A stretch of 64,000 nt of DNA from Bradyrhizobium sp. Rc3b. Lineage in GTDB: Bacteria; Pseudomonadota; Alphaproteobacteria; Rhizobiales; Xanthobacteraceae. Position 1 is the first letter of the stretch. Every line of letters begins with the position of its first letter. The stretch covers positions 186,001 through 250,000 of the forward strand of contig NZ_FOUS01000002.1 of NCBI RefSeq assembly GCF_900114915.1, in the 5' to 3' direction. Shown here in pieces: positions 62,806 to 64,000 of the stretch. The position numbers were made by a program, and so were the translations under genes. Below the pieces are notes generated by a model. That model did not search any database. It was given only the letters and a program-made list of their open reading frames with translations, and was not told the DNA's origin.

Positions 62806-63903
62806 CTAGCTGGCGACCAAGGTGGCTAGGAATTGCTCCATGGATGGCTGTGCAGCTTTCTGCATCTTGTGCAGATCTTCGGGCTTGAGATTTGTATATC
62901 GGCGCAACATTCGCCAGTCTTTATGGCCTGTCACCATCGCAACCTGCTGTATCGAAAAGCCCGCTTCGAAGAGTCTACTTGTTCCTTCATGGCGCAAATC
63001 GTGAAAGCATAGGTCATCTATATCGATAGCGTTGCATGACCTGCGGAAGGCAGCTCCTACCGACTTCGAGTGGTATGGAAAAACGCGTCCGAGGCCGCGC
63101 GTGAGAATCCGCTGCTCGAGCATAAGCTGCCAGGCATCGTACCCGGTCGAATTGAGGAGAGGAACCACTTGGTGGTTTCCGTCTTTGCGTCGAGGATCTT
63201 TGCGGTCGCGAATAGTGACGGTTCGCTTTGACATGTCGACATCAGTCCACTCGATGCGGCAGATCTCAGCTTGGCGCATTGCTGTCGCCACAGCAAAGCG
63301 AACAATTCTACCGAGTGGTAGATACTGTTGGGCGTTAGATTCTGTGTATCCGATCAGTCGATCGAGTTCGTCTTGGCTAGGGCGCCGATCTCTCTCGTTT
63401 GACTTTCCGACGAGATCCAGGTGCTTTAGCGCAGCTCTGGCCAGCTGTACGTTCTCGACTGAAACGTTAATGCCGTGGACTGCGGCAGCGTGAAGTAGGA
63501 TCGTTCGGATGAATGAGAAATCGATCGCAAGGGTCGCCGGTCCAGCGCCTTGAGCAGCTCGCTTTCGCCCGAACTCAATCAATCTCTCCCTGGTCAGCTC
63601 TTTGAGGTTTGTTCGTCCAAGCGAGATCTTGAGGGCCTTGAGCACCATCGACTTGGATCGTCGTACGGGCTTGCCGACCTGGGCAAGATCGTCGAGATGC
63701 AGGGTGATCAAATCGGAAAAAATTCGAGGCTGCTCAAAAGGCCGGGAACGTCGAATTGGGGTGCCGCGATCGATAGAGCGCTCCACATCAAGCGCCCATT
63801 CTTCAGCATCGCGCCGTCGCACGAACGTGTTTGCGATGTACTCGTTTTTCCTCCTGACCTGAACGCGCCAGCTTCCCGATCTGAGTTTTGTAAACGTCGG
63901 CAT
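62806..63903 (-). CDS. tyrosine recombinase (integrase 2)
   Basis: A 365-residue integrase paralogous to the one at 33117: FTKLRSGSWRVQVRRKNEYI, catalytic Arg in ATAMRQAEICRIEW, HDLRHEGTSRLF, VTGHKDW and RRYTNL with the Tyr. All catalytic residues are present. The two proteins share most residues in the catalytic half but clearly differ, so this is an old duplication or two related islands rather than a recent copy. Its upstream DNA repeats that of integrase 1. Confidence 0.9.
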   Translation of the reverse strand: MPTFTKLRSGSWRVQVRRKNEYIANTFVRRRDAEEWALDVERSIDRGTPIRRSRPFEQPRIFSDLITLHLDDLAQVGKPVRRSKSMVLKALKISLGRTNLKELTRERLIEFGRKRAAQGAGPATLAIDFSFIRTILLHAAAVHGINVSVENVQLARAALKHLDLVGKSNERDRRPSQDELDRLIGYTESNAQQYLPLGRIVRFAVATAMRQAEICRIEWTDVDMSKRTVTIRDRKDPRRKDGNHQVVPLLNSTGYDAWQLMLEQRILTRGLGRVFPYHSKSVGAAFRRSCNAIDIDDLCFHDLRHEGTSRLFEAGFSIQQVAMVTGHKDWRMLRRYTNLKPEDLHKMQKAAQPSMEQFLATLVAS

Positions 63904-63904
63904 T

Positions 63905-64000
63905 GCGTGTGCACTCCACCCCGATTTCGTGTGCGCTACGTGTGCACCGGGAGATCAAATGCGGTACAAACGTGTGCAATTTGGGCTAGTTTAAGTGCAC
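63905..64000. repeat. direct repeat copy 2 upstream of integrase 2
   Basis: The counterpart of 34206-34298, in the same orientation and about 29.7 kb away, running to the last base of the window. Differences are scattered single bases and a three-base length change. Together the two copies bracket the catabolic island. Confidence 0.75.

Overview
The window looks like an accessory-rich stretch of an alphaproteobacterial chromosome or large plasmid, most likely from the Bradyrhizobium/Rhodopseudomonas group. The basis is GC-rich coding DNA, branched-chain-amino-acid-type ABC transporters with acyl-CoA genes, rhizobial small hypothetical proteins, a Ku/LigC-type end-joining set and an alphaproteobacterial LexA box (GAAC-N7-GAAC). 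I ran no database search; all family names are from recognition of motifs.

Region 1 (1-3016, + strand): the 3' end of hxsB and all of hxsC (the paired radical-SAM maturases of the His-Xaa-Ser system), then two secreted small proteins. Region 2 (3128-8731, - strand): a compact operon of a DUF6338-like membrane protein, a 59-residue proline-rich peptide, a caspase-like protease fused to a Ski2/Hel308-type helicase, and a DUF2235 lipase-like hydrolase with membrane segments. This is my best candidate for an undescribed conflict/defence system. Region 3 (about 8.7-17.6 kb): a patchwork of frameshifted genes, a Tai-like immunity protein, HEPN/MltR/DUF4145-like proteins, a second candidate defence operon (unknown 363-aa protein, TIR protein, 236-aa coiled-coil protein) and a terminase remnant.

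Region 4 (17.6-33 kb): a DNA-repair and stress block. It holds an SOS-type operon (two zinc-ribbon-like proteins and the SRAP protein, with a LexA box just upstream), Ku, two stand-alone ATP-dependent ligases, a NUDIX hydrolase, a phosphoesterase, a PolX-PHP protein whose polymerase site is destroyed, a variant RNase HII, fetAB with an ATP-grasp protein, and many small proteins.

Region 5 (33.1-64 kb): two paralogous tyrosine recombinases in the same orientation, each preceded by the same approximately 95-bp sequence about 29.7 kb apart, bracket a catabolic island. The island carries ribB(A), an Lrp-type regulator, a VOC protein, a flavin reductase, a LivHMGF-type transporter with its binding protein, two enoyl-CoA-hydratase-family proteins, a creatininase-like amidohydrolase, a luciferase-like monooxygenase, an acyl-CoA synthetase, an AraC regulator, a complete AceE-type pyruvate dehydrogenase operon, propionyl-CoA carboxylase and methylmalonyl-CoA mutase. 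Read together this is an uptake, CoA-activation and flavin-dependent oxidation pathway whose products would be pyruvate, acetyl-CoA and propionyl-CoA, feeding the TCA cycle. The substrate cannot be read from sequence. The right end of the island holds decayed ECF sigma factor and MFS transporter genes. I saw no rRNA, no tRNA, no CRISPR array and no intact insertion sequence.
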